A DNA stretch of 64,000 nt from Planctomycetota bacterium. Its GTDB lineage: Bacteria; Planctomycetota; Phycisphaerae; Sedimentisphaerales; Anaerobacaceae. The DNA lies in the NCBI GenBank assembly GCA_014384025.1, contig JACNGQ010000246.1, forward strand, positions 1 through 64,000. Reading direction: 5' to 3'. Made by a program: the position numbers and the translations under genes. The number at the start of each line of letters is the position of its first letter. The stretch's first letter is position 1. A model generated the notes under the pieces. It was given only the letters and a program-made list of their open reading frames with translations, was not told where the DNA came from and ran no database searches. Of the stretch, positions 30,156 to 41,092 are shown piece by piece.

Positions 30156-33100
30156 CTACGGCCGATTCAACCGAATATCATCAAAGTATGCACTTCCCGA
30201 ACCGCCACCGGCCTGCGGATTCTTCTTATCGCCAAAGCCAATGGTAATCGTATTAACATTAGCAAGATTCACACCCTGTTCTGCAAATGCCTGAAGGTCG
30301 ATATTCCATTGGGTCCAGTCACTTATCAATGCTGCATTGGGATTCTCATGTTGTACAACTGCATTGCCGTTGAGAGCAAGATACATCGGCTCAGGATCAT
30401 TACTGGCCATATCAACACCTATGGCTTCGTGTGTCCATGTCAACGGACTGACTGAACCGGTTGTCGTCACACTGGAGAATTGTGCCTCACCGATCACTGC
30501 GGGGTTATGGCTGGTAAATGCCAGGCCTATATAAACACTCGGAGGCATTGATATTTTCTGTGGATTCCATGGCATTGCCTGCCAGCTAACGCCGTTGCTG
30601 GAGTAGTAGCCATTAAAGTTATCGGCTGCGTCACGCTCTATTCTAATCCAGTAGGGGGCCTTGATTGCTGTTTGTTCAGGTGTAAACGCATTATCGGCAG
30701 TGTCACTCGTTGCGGCAGAGCCCGGAGTCTTTCTGGCCTGGAATCTACAACCGTTACCGGGCGAGATATACACGGCGGCGAATTTCGAGCCTGCGTCAAG
30801 TGTCTGGCGAATCATCACACCTGCTTTGGCCCATGGGTCAGTATTATCAACGCTGAGCACCTGAGCCGTAATCGATCCAACGCCGGATAATTGCTTCCAT
30901 GCATAACGGAACTGGTCGGCTGTGTTCCAGATGTCTGCGCCTCCTGCGCTCATCGTGAAGGTGCCGGCCGGGTCTTCTAAGAAACCTGTCGGATTGCCTC
31001 TAAACCAAAGCGACAAAATGCCGATTCCGTGTCTGCTCCAGTCACGCGGGTAAGTCAATGTCAAAGTCGCCTCTGATTTCCCGACAGCGTTGTCATAGGC
31101 AAACGGCATCGACTGAGAACCGCCGTGAATGATCGTTTGCTCGGCAAAAGGAGCAGCAGCATAACCAACGATAGAACCGTTTGTTGCCGGGTTATCAAAT
31201 CCATCTACCCAGGCAAAATATATCCTGTTGCTACCGGGTTCACTTTCATCAAGGTCATTATAGCTCTCAAAGTCGTCAACAACGATGTGGTCTGCAATCG
31301 CAAAACTCCACACTCTACCCTTACTTACAGTTCCATCGGTGTTATTCTCATCTATTCGCCAGTAGGAGGTCTGGCCCCATTCAATACCTTCAGGTGGGAT
31401 ATAATTGGTCGCTCCCTGTTGACCTCTATATATACCGGAAGTATCGGAAGCATCAGCGCCGGCTACTGCATCCTTATCAAAGCCGAAGTAAACATCGTGC
31501 TGACCTGCATTATCACCGGCCGACCAGCTAACAGATGTTACATCATCGATATTCGATGTTGATCCACTGGCCGGTTTTGGATTCCAGGCAAGTGTTACGT
31601 CACCTCTCATAATAAGAGCAATCTCATCAGGTGATAATACGTAGTTGTACACCCGCACATCGTCAATCAGGCCGGTATAGAAACGCTGACGAGAAGCAGG
31701 CTGCCCGAGTCGGATTGTACCGGACAAGGTGAACTCATTGGCTGTATGAGGAACTGATATCGGATTACTGCCGTCAACATAAAGCTTCGCATCAGCGTTA
31801 ATGTCCCATGTGGCTGTAATATGATGCCAGGCATCATCATTCACTGCTGATGCCTCGGGATTGACGTCATTGTCACCGCCTTCGATGTAGAATTCAACCC
31901 CGCCGTTGTCCATCATATTGATGTGTAACTCATCCTGGTCACCGAAACCATCACCGTTGCTTGCTGTTCCATAAAAAATCATACCTACCCCTGCCTGAGT
32001 GGTTTTGACCCACAGGCATACAGAGCCTATGGCCGAGCCTATCATATCTGTCGCTGACAATGCAACGGAGTTAGTACCGTCAAATTCGAGCCCAACGCCG
32101 TCAAATCCTTCAGACCATTGTGGATTATTTTCCAGAGTGCCATGATTGCTATGACCGGACCAGTCAACAACCCTTGAGCCTTTACCCTCATCTATCTTCC
32201 ACCAGCTAATAAGATTGGGATTAGTAACAGGTATCTCCCCTATCGTTCTGAAACTCCAGACATCACCTGTGTATGTGCCGGTAAGAGCAAATTCATCGAC
32301 ACGCCAGTAATAATCCTTATCTATGCCAAGTGTACCCGGAGAATAAGTAGCTTCTGCAATAGGGCCTTTGTAGGTATTGGGAGAACCGGCATTTACGTCG
32401 TCAAAACTTTCGCCAAAATACAAATGATGTAATTTCGCGCCTAAGCCGGGGGTCCAGCTAATTTTCGTATCCGGGTCGATGAATTCAGTGTCTTCTCCAG
32501 GAATTGGATTGTGGGCTTTTCTGGGGGGAACGACAAAACTCCAGACATCGCCTTTGTTTATAGTACCATCCGCTTCAACCTCATCTATCCGCCAGTAGTA
32601 TGTTTTTCCTGTAGGAAGACCATCAGGAAAAGCGAATCCGGGAAAACCGGCGACATAAAATGCTGTGGTTTGGTTGCCTCTGAATGTATCTGCCGTGCCG
32701 TCATTTACTTCGTTAAAGTTGTCACCGAAATACACATCATGTGATACCGAAGTCTCTCCTGCCGTCCAGTTAAGACTTACCCAGTTGTCCTCATGTGTGG
32801 CGCCATCTCCCGGGATGGGATTGTAGGCTTTCAACCTGGCGCCGCGATGACTTAGTTGAGGACCTGCACCTGACGGTCTGTAATCGGGATTGGTCGTCAG
32901 AACGATCTTGTCGATAATAAGTCCGTCCTCACGCACCCAGATATTCAGGGTGTGAAGACCGGCTGTAATTATATCGATTTGTGATGGTTCCGGCATTTGA
33001 TATCTGCTGTTGTTCCATGTGTAACCGCCGCTCCAGCCGCCGCTCATTTGATTGGAAAGGGGGGTTGCCTCCCCGTCCAGACCTACATGGCAGGAGTCAT

Positions 33101-33443
33101 CGGTCCCATCGAAACCCCATGCTAAAATCCACACATAGTGCGTGCCGGTTTTGACAAAATCAATCTCATACTCCAAACGCTCGCTATTGGCGGCATAGTC
33201 GGTGCTGTGTCCGCCTTGACCATTGGGTGCGTGCATACCGGCTTCACCGATAAAACCTTCCGTTGGCCCGGTCTCCACCCATGCATGGCCGCCTACTTCG
33301 ACATTGGCATCATAGTCCTCGGCTTCCACCGACACAATCCCATTCGGGCCGGTATCCTGTCGGAGCGGATCTGCGTTTACTGCCCCACCGACTAATCCTA
33401 TGACCAAAACAAAAGCAAGTAAATACGTTAGTTTCTCAGACAT
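30156..33443 (-). CDS. Large secreted multidomain protein (N-terminal carbohydrate-binding-like module, VYFG repeats, LamG, DUF1349-like region)
   Basis: Signal peptide; VSVEAEDYDANVEVGGHAWVETGPTEGF; repeated SHDVYFG...TYYWRIDEVEADG...GDVWSF units; LamG (WWKIDEGKGSRVVDWSGHSNHGTLENNPQW...GLIDDVRVYNYVLSPDEI). Confidence 0.88.
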   Translation of the reverse strand: MSEKLTYLLAFVLVIGLVGGAVNADPLRQDTGPNGIVSVEAEDYDANVEVGGHAWVETGPTEGFIGEAGMHAPNGQGGHSTDYAANSERLEYEIDFVKTGTHYVWILAWGFDGTDDSCHVGLDGEATPLSNQMSGGWSGGYTWNNSRYQMPEPSQIDIITAGLHTLNIWVREDGLIIDKIVLTTNPDYRPSGAGPQLSHRGARLKAYNPIPGDGATHEDNWVSLNWTAGETSVSHDVYFGDNFNEVNDGTADTFRGNQTTAFYVAGFPGFAFPDGLPTGKTYYWRIDEVEADGTINKGDVWSFVVPPRKAHNPIPGEDTEFIDPDTKISWTPGLGAKLHHLYFGESFDDVNAGSPNTYKGPIAEATYSPGTLGIDKDYYWRVDEFALTGTYTGDVWSFRTIGEIPVTNPNLISWWKIDEGKGSRVVDWSGHSNHGTLENNPQWSEGFDGVGLEFDGTNSVALSATDMIGSAIGSVCLWVKTTQAGVGMIFYGTASNGDGFGDQDELHINMMDNGGVEFYIEGGDNDVNPEASAVNDDAWHHITATWDINADAKLYVDGSNPISVPHTANEFTLSGTIRLGQPASRQRFYTGLIDDVRVYNYVLSPDEIALIMRGDVTLAWNPKPASGSTSNIDDVTSVSWSAGDNAGQHDVYFGFDKDAVAGADASDTSGIYRGQQGATNYIPPEGIEWGQTSYWRIDENNTDGTVSKGRVWSFAIADHIVVDDFESYNDLDESEPGSNRIYFAWVDGFDNPATNGSIVGYAAAPFAEQTIIHGGSQSMPFAYDNAVGKSEATLTLTYPRDWSRHGIGILSLWFRGNPTGFLEDPAGTFTMSAGGADIWNTADQFRYAWKQLSGVGSITAQVLSVDNTDPWAKAGVMIRQTLDAGSKFAAVYISPGNGCRFQARKTPGSAATSDTADNAFTPEQTAIKAPYWIRIERDAADNFNGYYSSNGVSWQAMPWNPQKISMPPSVYIGLAFTSHNPAVIGEAQFSSVTTTGSVSPLTWTHEAIGVDMASNDPEPMYLALNGNAVVQHENPNAALISDWTQWNIDLQAFAEQGVNLANVNTITIGFGDKKNPQAGGGSGSAYFDDIRLNRP

Positions 33444-33558
33444 AATAATCCTCCTTAAAAGAATTTAAGTAACATAAATTATGATTTGGCTGATAAGCCA
33501 AATATTCATTATCTTTGAAAAACCTTTACATCATAAAAAATCCGGCGATCAACATTGT

Positions 33559-36516
33559 TTATTCAACCTTGGAAATCAGGATGGTGTCCATTAGCGCGCC
33601 GTCTTCTCGGTAGCCGACCTCAAGGGTATAAGTCCCTGGATCCATCGTAAAGAGTACTGTTTCACCGTTGTCTTCGGCGCTGAAGACATCCTCCCAGTAC
33701 CATGAGTCTGAGTTCGGAGGGTCGCTCCATCTTACCCAGCCGCTGGGGTGATTGGTTGTCTGAGTGGTAGCGCCCTGGATACGGAACCAGAACGAATCAC
33801 CGTTTGGAATAATTATGCGGCAACTGAGCATATATGTTCCGCCTTCTACTGTGAAAGTATAGCTTGCAGTGCCGTCCGGAGACGGTGGATTGCCGCCGCT
33901 GTCACCGACATCATCCGTTGTGCCGATATACTTACCGCCTGAAGCATCAGCCTTGTCAGTATAAATCTCCATGGGTGCGGTTATCGTATCGGCATCTTCC
34001 GCCTCAATCCATATTTCTTCAGAAGCAACTGCGACCGCAGGGATTGCCTGATGCAGCCGAATGTCATCAAAGTAAACCGTACCTGAACCACCGGCTGTCG
34101 GATTCGTATCGTTACCGAAGCCAATGATTAAGCTCGTGATATTTTGCAGATTTACACCAAGCGATGCAAGATCGATATTCCAAAGGTTCCATCGTGGTAG
34201 TGTTATGTCAGATGCGTCACCGTTATATAGTACCTTTTTGCCGTTAATCTTCACATACATCGGCTCAATAGAATTACCGGTATTGCCAAGGAAGCTCAGT
34301 GACAGTACCGTTACACCCAGTCGCGTCCAGTTCTGTGCCGGGCTGAGTGTAAGCTGTGCTTCTGAATACTTCATGTTGTTGTCATAGAAATACGGCATCG
34401 ATTGCGAGCCGGTGCGGACGATGCCTTGCTCGGCAAAAGGAGCAGTAGCATAGCCAACGATGGAACCGTTGACTGCCGGGTTATCGAATCCATCCAGCCA
34501 GGTAAGATATATCCTATTGCTCCCGGGTTCACCTTCATCAAGATCATTGTATGATTCGAAATCATCTACGATAAGGAAATCGCCGGTTGTAAAGCTAAGT
34601 ACATTGCCCTTCCATGGGCTTTCAGGATTCGCGTCATTAACTTCGTCTATCCGCCAGTAGTAAATCGAATTCGAGAGAAGTTCTCCGGAAACAAAGCTCT
34701 CAGAACCGAATTCTCTGCTGCCTTGATACTCAGGTGAAGCTGTGGTGGCGTTGTTAACCGCATCTTCATCTGAACCGAAGTACACATCGTGCGAAGAGGC
34801 ATAATCTCCAGCCCTCCATGTAAGAACAGGTGTTATTGTCACATCTGTAGCTCCGTTAGACGGATTCTGGCTGCCGGCTCTTACAGGCGGGGACAATGCG
34901 GCTTGCGGAATAAGCTGCTTTGGTGTGGATGGACTTGACCATCGCAGTTCTGCAACGGCACCACCGCTGCTGTCATTATACTCCATTACAAGGGTGTAAA
35001 CATTACCGGCAACAAGGTCAATTGTGTCGTAGTTCTCGCCGACCCCTTGGTCTGTCCAGTCGTCAACGAGTTGTTGACCATCCACCCATAAACGTGCACC
35101 ATCGTCGCTATTAGTGTAGAAGGTATAGGTCTCTGTAAATGGAGCCTCTACTTCACCTGCCCATCTGACCGAAAAGTTATTATCGCTGATTAATGCATTG
35201 GGTGAACCCGGATCACCCCAGTTAAAGTTGAGCTGAGGATCTATTCGAGTCAGCATGAGATTCTGGAAATTCGTACCTCTATAGTAATCGCCTCGAAGAC
35301 CTCCGCCGGCTTTTGCAGTCTTAAAGCTCCAGACATCGCCTTTGTATGTGGTAAAGCTGTCGAACTCATCGACACGCCAGTAGTAAACCTTGTTGGCTTC
35401 AAGAGTCCCGGGATTATAGCTTGTAGTTCCCTGAGGAATACCCACAACACCACTATTCACATCCTCGAAGTTATCACCGAAATATACATAGTGCAGCTTA
35501 GTACCGAAACCTGGAGTCCAGCTAAGGCTCGGATTAAGGTCTATGAATGGGATAACATCAACCGGAACAGGATCATAGGCCTTCTTGGGGGGAATCGTAA
35601 AGCTCCAGACTGAAGCTTTATATTTTGTTGTACCGTCAGCCTCAATTTCATCGACTCGCCAGTAATATGTTGTTCCGGGAACAAGACCCGCCGGATAAGC
35701 AAATCCCGGAAAGCCGACGACGAGGAACGTGTTCTCCTGATTTCCTTGGAATGTATCACCTGTACCGTCGTTCACATTGTCAAAATTCTCACCGAAATAT
35801 ACATCGTGAGAAGACGCTGTAGCTCCGGCTGTCCAGCTTAGATTTGCCCATGTATCCAGATATATCTCATCTTCAGCCGGATTGGGATTGTAAGCATTCA
35901 GGATTGGACCGCGGCGGCTTTCAGGGGGGCCTTCCTCTGCCCCTGTAAGAGTGAAATCGGGATTAGTGGTCAGAACGATTTTATCGATAATAAGCCCATC
36001 TTCACGTACCCAGATGTTCAATGTGTGTGGCCCGGACGAAGTTATCTCGATCTGGGATGGTTCAGGCATGTCCATTCTGCCGTTGTTCCATTCATAAGCA
36101 CCGCTCCAGCCTGTCATTCGGTCGGAAAGGGGCGTTTCCACCCCGTCCAGACCTACATGGCAGGAGTCGTCGGTACCATCAGCACCCCATGCCAAAATCC
36201 AAACATAGTGCGTGCCGGTCTTGACAAAGTTAATCTCATACTCCAGACGCTCACTATTTTCAGCATAGTTGGTGTTGCCATGTCCGCCTTGGCCGTTGGG
36301 TGCGTGCATACCGGCGATACCGGTGAAGCCGTCCGTCGGCCCGGTCTCTACCCATTTATGGCCGCCTACTTCAATATTGGCATCAAAGTGCTCGGCTTCA
36401 ACCGACACAATCCCGTCGGGGCCGGTATCCTGGTTGAGCGGGTCTGCGAAGGTGACGCCTGTTGCCAAGCCAAGCACTAAAACGAATGAAATCAAATTAA
36501 TCAATTGTTTACACAT
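33559..36516 (-). CDS. Paralogous large secreted multidomain protein with PA14 domain
   Basis: N-terminus nearly the same as the 30156..33443 product; PA14-like GLRGDYYRGTNFQNLMLTRIDPQLNFNWG...FYTNSDDGARLWVDGQQLVDDWTDQG; C-terminal carbohydrate-binding-like module. Confidence 0.9.
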   Translation of the reverse strand: MCKQLINLISFVLVLGLATGVTFADPLNQDTGPDGIVSVEAEHFDANIEVGGHKWVETGPTDGFTGIAGMHAPNGQGGHGNTNYAENSERLEYEINFVKTGTHYVWILAWGADGTDDSCHVGLDGVETPLSDRMTGWSGAYEWNNGRMDMPEPSQIEITSSGPHTLNIWVREDGLIIDKIVLTTNPDFTLTGAEEGPPESRRGPILNAYNPNPAEDEIYLDTWANLSWTAGATASSHDVYFGENFDNVNDGTGDTFQGNQENTFLVVGFPGFAYPAGLVPGTTYYWRVDEIEADGTTKYKASVWSFTIPPKKAYDPVPVDVIPFIDLNPSLSWTPGFGTKLHYVYFGDNFEDVNSGVVGIPQGTTSYNPGTLEANKVYYWRVDEFDSFTTYKGDVWSFKTAKAGGGLRGDYYRGTNFQNLMLTRIDPQLNFNWGDPGSPNALISDNNFSVRWAGEVEAPFTETYTFYTNSDDGARLWVDGQQLVDDWTDQGVGENYDTIDLVAGNVYTLVMEYNDSSGGAVAELRWSSPSTPKQLIPQAALSPPVRAGSQNPSNGATDVTITPVLTWRAGDYASSHDVYFGSDEDAVNNATTASPEYQGSREFGSESFVSGELLSNSIYYWRIDEVNDANPESPWKGNVLSFTTGDFLIVDDFESYNDLDEGEPGSNRIYLTWLDGFDNPAVNGSIVGYATAPFAEQGIVRTGSQSMPYFYDNNMKYSEAQLTLSPAQNWTRLGVTVLSLSFLGNTGNSIEPMYVKINGKKVLYNGDASDITLPRWNLWNIDLASLGVNLQNITSLIIGFGNDTNPTAGGSGTVYFDDIRLHQAIPAVAVASEEIWIEAEDADTITAPMEIYTDKADASGGKYIGTTDDVGDSGGNPPSPDGTASYTFTVEGGTYMLSCRIIIPNGDSFWFRIQGATTQTTNHPSGWVRWSDPPNSDSWYWEDVFSAEDNGETVLFTMDPGTYTLEVGYREDGALMDTILISKVE

Positions 36517-36846
36517 GATAATCCCTCTTCTAAAAGTTTGTAATATAAAGTGATAATTGAAATGTAAAGTATCTTGACCTGCGGAGCATAAAATTCACAT
36601 TAACACTCTGTGCTTCGCATAATACCAAATAACACCTCCTCTATTTAGAAAACTACACAGATTTCAGGCTTATTGTGCCCGAAATAGACATATACCGACT
36701 TTTTTGCTATTTATTATATACCAAATTAACTGCCTTGCCGTCAAGTGAAAAGCAAATGATATAGGAGTAAAACTAACAAAATTGAGATAGTTACGCCCGT
36801 TTTCGGTATAAAAGCTTTGCCGATATCGAGATAATACAAAAAGTGA

Positions 36847-37479
36847 TTATCGAAGGAATGGATTATATTCTCTTTCATGGGCTATTGTGGTAACAGGGCC
36901 ATGGCCGGGATAGACTTTTGTTTCATCAGGCAGGGTGAAAAGTTTTTCTCTTATGCTTTGTAATAAATGTTCCGTATTCCCATTCGGGAAGTCTGTCCGC
37001 CCGATTGAGTCCGCGAACAACGCATCATCCGTAAAGACAATTCCTTCATCTTCGCAGTACAGACAGATACCGCCAGGCGTATGGCCGGGCGTATGGAGTA
37101 CACTTAGCTTTATCTCGGCCTGTTCGATAACACTTTGCTCTTCCAGGAAGAAATCCGCCGGTTCGACGCTGAAGGCGGCTCCGGTCATGGCGGAAAGATT
37201 TGTATGAGGCTCTGTGAGCATTTCGGCGTCGAGCTTATGAATATACACTTTTATATCCGGAAACTCAGCTCGCAGTGCGGCCACCCCTTCAATATGGTCG
37301 ATATGCCCGTGAGTAAGGACTAACGCGACAGGATTTAAGTTATGTTCCTGAAGGAACTTGATTAACTTATCCGCCCCAGGGCCTGCATCAATAATCAAGC
37401 AGTCTTGAACGGCTTCACTGCTGCGAAGGACATAACAGTTGGTTTCATACGCACCTAAGATTAAACGGTCGATTTTCAT
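36847..37479 (-). CDS. MBL-fold metallo-hydrolase (glyoxalase II-like)
   Basis: LTHGHIDHIEGVAAL, HTPGHTPGGICLY, VFTDDALFADSIGRTDFP, VYPGHGPVTTI. Confidence 0.95.
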   Translation of the reverse strand: MKIDRLILGAYETNCYVLRSSEAVQDCLIIDAGPGADKLIKFLQEHNLNPVALVLTHGHIDHIEGVAALRAEFPDIKVYIHKLDAEMLTEPHTNLSAMTGAAFSVEPADFFLEEQSVIEQAEIKLSVLHTPGHTPGGICLYCEDEGIVFTDDALFADSIGRTDFPNGNTEHLLQSIREKLFTLPDETKVYPGHGPVTTIAHEREYNPFLR

Positions 37480-37646
37480 TCAAATATTCTCCTGAAAACA
37501 CGGTAAGCTAATAAAAATTGCTCCGCAAGTCAACAGTCTTTGGGCTTGACCGACAGGTTTAAGTTTGTTACTGTGCCATCGTTATAAACAAAGGAAGATG
37601 AAACGTATAGAAGGAAACTGTACGCTATATTGGAGTAATCTATCGA

Positions 37647-39800
37647 ATGAAGGCTTTTAATCGGGTATTTCAGTATATCTGGCCGCAATGGCACAGACTC
37701 GTGACTATTGTATGCAGTGCGCTGCTTATCGGCATACTTTTTTCACTCAGCTTCGCGACGATTTTGCCGATCCTGAAAGTTATGATGGGCGAAGAGGGGC
37801 TGCACGGCTGGATCAACAGGGAAATTAGTGAGAGTCGTTATGGATTTAGTTTTTTTGTGCCCGACAGCTTTGAGCTTTCTGACCCTAACAATTCTGATGT
37901 CGCGTATTATTTGAGAATTGCCGGCGTTAAGAAAAAGAGCTTTGCCGAACAGGCAGGGCTCAAACCAACAGACCAGATTGTCGGAGCGGCAGGCAGTATC
38001 ATCAGCGGAAGCGAAAGAATACTATCCAACACGCTCCTTGAGGAGCTGGCCACCATCTCGAATGTCAAATCCATAGCAGTTCAATACCGAAGGTTTAACG
38101 AATACGGACAGTTGATACCAGGGCTTGAAACAACGGTGCTTAAGTGCGGCAAAAGGCCTTTCTATGCCGATTTCGCCCAAAGGCTTCTCAGGCACTTACC
38201 TAAAGAACGAACCAGAGAAAGTAAAAGAAAAGCTGTGGTATTTATCATACTTATGATGATGGTCGTTACAACAGTGCGATGTATGGCCAGGTTCTACCAG
38301 GATTACACTGTACAAAAGCTTATGCATACTTCACTGATCCATTTGCGAAGAGATGCTTTCAGGCATTCTCTGAATATTCCCGTGGGTTATTTTGCCGATG
38401 AAGGTTCGAGCGAGACTGCCAGCAAGTTGTATGGAGATGTAATGATAGTCGGCATCGGGATTAAGACATTGTTGGGCAAAACTCTACGCGAGCCTTTGAA
38501 AGCAATCGGGTTGATTACATGGGCAATGTATATAGACCGCAATTTAACATTGGTATTTCTATGTGGAGCGCCTGTTTCACTTTATGTTATCAGCAAGCTC
38601 GGACGGAAAATAAAACGGGCAACTAAAAAATCGCTCGCAACCTGGGCGGAAATGCTTGGAAAGTTGAAAGAAGTGCTGGGGGCCATAAAGGTTATAAAGG
38701 TCTATAACCAGCAGGAATATGAAAGTGAAAGTTTTACATTAATTAACCATAAGCTGTTAAAGCGGCAGTTAAGAATTGCAAAGGTGGATTCAGCAACAGA
38801 CCCTTTAATGGAGACACTCGGAATGATGGCCGGTTCTGTGTGTTTGATTTTCGGTGCGCACTGGGTTTATAAGGGAACGGTGCAGCCGGCCGATTTCTTT
38901 GCACTGCTTATTGCGCTGGGTGCTACGGCCGATTCAATACGCAGAATGAGCGATGTTTGGAACAGGATTCAACAGGCAAACGCTGCTGCTGAGCGGGTAT
39001 ATGCAATAATCGACGAAAAAACGGAAGTCGAAAGCCCGGATGCTTTTCAGCTTGAGCCATTAAAAAGCAAAATCGATTTCATAGACATCGAATTTACATA
39101 TCCGTGTTCTGAAACCCCGGTATTAAGAGGAATCAACCTGTCAGTGCAAGCCGGGTATAATGTCGCTATAGTGGGCCCAAACGGCTCGGGCAAAACCACC
39201 CTGGCAAATCTGATACCGCGCTTTTATGACCCGGATGCAGGCCGGATATTGATTGACGGTAAAGATATTCGCGCCGCGACATTATTTAGTCTGCGAAGCC
39301 AGATTGGAATGGTTACACAAAATGTTGTAACTTTCAATGATACAGTAGCGGCAAATATTGCTTATGGTAAACAAGGTGCAACCAGAGAAGAAATCATTTC
39401 GGCGGCCAAGCGCGCTTTCGCGCACGAATTTATTTCTCCTTTACCCGACGGCTATGACTCAGTCATAGGTGAGCAGGGTTCCGGCCTAAGTGGCGGACAG
39501 TTGCAGAGAATTGTCATTGCCAGGGCGATTTTGAGAAATCCCGCCATCTTGATTTTCGACGAGGCGACAAGTCAAATTGACGCCGACAGTGAAGCAAAAA
39601 TTCACAAGGCTATCGAGGAGATCATGCAGGACAGGACAAGCTTCATAATAGCCCACAGGTTCAGCACCGTTATCTCGGCGGATGTAATAGTTGTAATGGA
39701 TAACGGCCGGATTATTGCTCAGGGCCAGCATGATGAGCTTATAAAGACCTGCCCATTGTACCAAAGCTTGTACGAAACACAGTTAGTAAAAAAAGTATAG
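37647..39800 (+). CDS. ABC transporter permease/ATP-binding fusion (MsbA-like exporter)
   Basis: Walker A VGPNGSGKTTLAN, signature GLSGGQLQRIVIARAI, Walker B ILIFDEATSQID; N-terminal TM domain. Confidence 0.95.
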   Translation: MKAFNRVFQYIWPQWHRLVTIVCSALLIGILFSLSFATILPILKVMMGEEGLHGWINREISESRYGFSFFVPDSFELSDPNNSDVAYYLRIAGVKKKSFAEQAGLKPTDQIVGAAGSIISGSERILSNTLLEELATISNVKSIAVQYRRFNEYGQLIPGLETTVLKCGKRPFYADFAQRLLRHLPKERTRESKRKAVVFIILMMMVVTTVRCMARFYQDYTVQKLMHTSLIHLRRDAFRHSLNIPVGYFADEGSSETASKLYGDVMIVGIGIKTLLGKTLREPLKAIGLITWAMYIDRNLTLVFLCGAPVSLYVISKLGRKIKRATKKSLATWAEMLGKLKEVLGAIKVIKVYNQQEYESESFTLINHKLLKRQLRIAKVDSATDPLMETLGMMAGSVCLIFGAHWVYKGTVQPADFFALLIALGATADSIRRMSDVWNRIQQANAAAERVYAIIDEKTEVESPDAFQLEPLKSKIDFIDIEFTYPCSETPVLRGINLSVQAGYNVAIVGPNGSGKTTLANLIPRFYDPDAGRILIDGKDIRAATLFSLRSQIGMVTQNVVTFNDTVAANIAYGKQGATREEIISAAKRAFAHEFISPLPDGYDSVIGEQGSGLSGGQLQRIVIARAILRNPAILIFDEATSQIDADSEAKIHKAIEEIMQDRTSFIIAHRFSTVISADVIVVMDNGRIIAQGQHDELIKTCPLYQSLYETQLVKKV

Positions 39801-40069
39801 TTAAAAAGTTAATATTGAATTGTGTTTGGTACTTAAAGGTACTGATAACAACCTGCGATATGCCTCGAAAGATACTCAGGATTGTCCCCTGGGCCGGAAA
39901 TTTTATATCGTTGTGTCTAAAATTCACACTTTGGCTTACAGAAAATATGTTATCTTGCCGATTAAGTTAGGTAAGGTTTCCCGTGGGCTTGAAACTGAAG
40001 CTAAAATTAAAGTTACTCGCTCCGGGATTTTTATATAGAAAAATTATTGTATATGTAAAGGTCGAAACT

Positions 40070-41029
40070 ATGCCCGAGCTTTCAAGGCAACAAAAAGCAC
40101 ATGAGCTTTTTACGAGATACGAGGGAAATCCGATAATGACGGCGGATGATTGGCCCTATCCCACAAATGCGGTCTTTAATGCCGCAGCAGCTAAATTGAA
40201 TTCCGAGGTATTACTTTTAGTGCGAGTAGAGGATATGCGGGGCTTTTCGCATTTGACGGTTGCCCGCAGTGCCGATGGATTCACTAACTGGGAAATTGAT
40301 TCCACACCAACTCTCGAAGCCGACCAAAGCTCGCGAGAAGAAAGATGGGGGCTGGAAGACCCGCGTATTGTCTGGCTCGAAGAGCAGAAACAGTTCGCAG
40401 TTACCTATGTCTCATTTAGTGAAGGTGGTCCCGTGGTTTCGCTGGCGATAACAAAGAACTTCAAGGCGTTTGCCAGGCTGGGTGCTTTGCTGCCGCCGGA
40501 AGACAAAGATGCATGTTTGTTTCCCCGCAGATTTAACGGAAGATTTGCACTGATACACCGTCCTATTGTCCGCGGTGAAGCTCATATGTGGATAAGTTTC
40601 TCACCTGATCTGAAGCACTGGGGTGACCACAGGGCCTTGATTATGACAAGGCACGCATATTGGGACGGCCAAAGAGTTGGTCTGGCCTGCCAGCCCATTG
40701 AGACACCTCACGGCTGGATGTTGTTCTACCATGGCGTTCGTGGTACTACTGCAGGACAGATATACCGTGTCGGAATGGCGCTTTTGGATTTGAATTCACC
40801 CTGGAAGGTCCTGCGGCGAAGTGATGAGTGGGTACTGGGACCAAGTGCGATTTATGAACGTATCGGGGACGTCGGTGATGTAGTATTTCCCAGCGGCGCT
40901 GTTGTTCATAAAGAAATCGACCAGCTTTGTCTTTATTATGGTGCGGCTGATTCATCTGTGGCTGTTGCAACTGCTAAATTCAGTGATTGCATAGACTATC
41001 TTTTGTTATGTCCGGAAGTTGAAGAATAA
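40070..41029 (+). CDS. GH130-like glycoside phosphorylase/hydrolase
   Basis: FTRYEGNPIMTADDWPYPTNAVFNAAAAKLNSEVLLLVRVEDMRGFSHLTVARS, RWGLEDPRIVWLEEQKQFAVTYVS, YYGAADSSVAVATA. Confidence 0.9.
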   Translation: MPELSRQQKAHELFTRYEGNPIMTADDWPYPTNAVFNAAAAKLNSEVLLLVRVEDMRGFSHLTVARSADGFTNWEIDSTPTLEADQSSREERWGLEDPRIVWLEEQKQFAVTYVSFSEGGPVVSLAITKNFKAFARLGALLPPEDKDACLFPRRFNGRFALIHRPIVRGEAHMWISFSPDLKHWGDHRALIMTRHAYWDGQRVGLACQPIETPHGWMLFYHGVRGTTAGQIYRVGMALLDLNSPWKVLRRSDEWVLGPSAIYERIGDVGDVVFPSGAVVHKEIDQLCLYYGAADSSVAVATAKFSDCIDYLLLCPEVEE

Positions 41030-41092
41030 ACCGTCGGCTTTTTGAGCACCGCAGCTTCAAATCTTTGATTTGTCGATTAGCTCTCGATAGTA

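Noticed and set aside
31125-31562. Plus-strand ORFs inside the 30156..33443 gene
   Set aside because: Overlaps a clearly coding large secreted protein; no independent support.
33484-33503. ATTTGGCT-gata-AGCCAAAT hairpin between the two paralogues as a terminator
   Set aside because: 8-bp stem with no U-tract on either strand; too weak to call.
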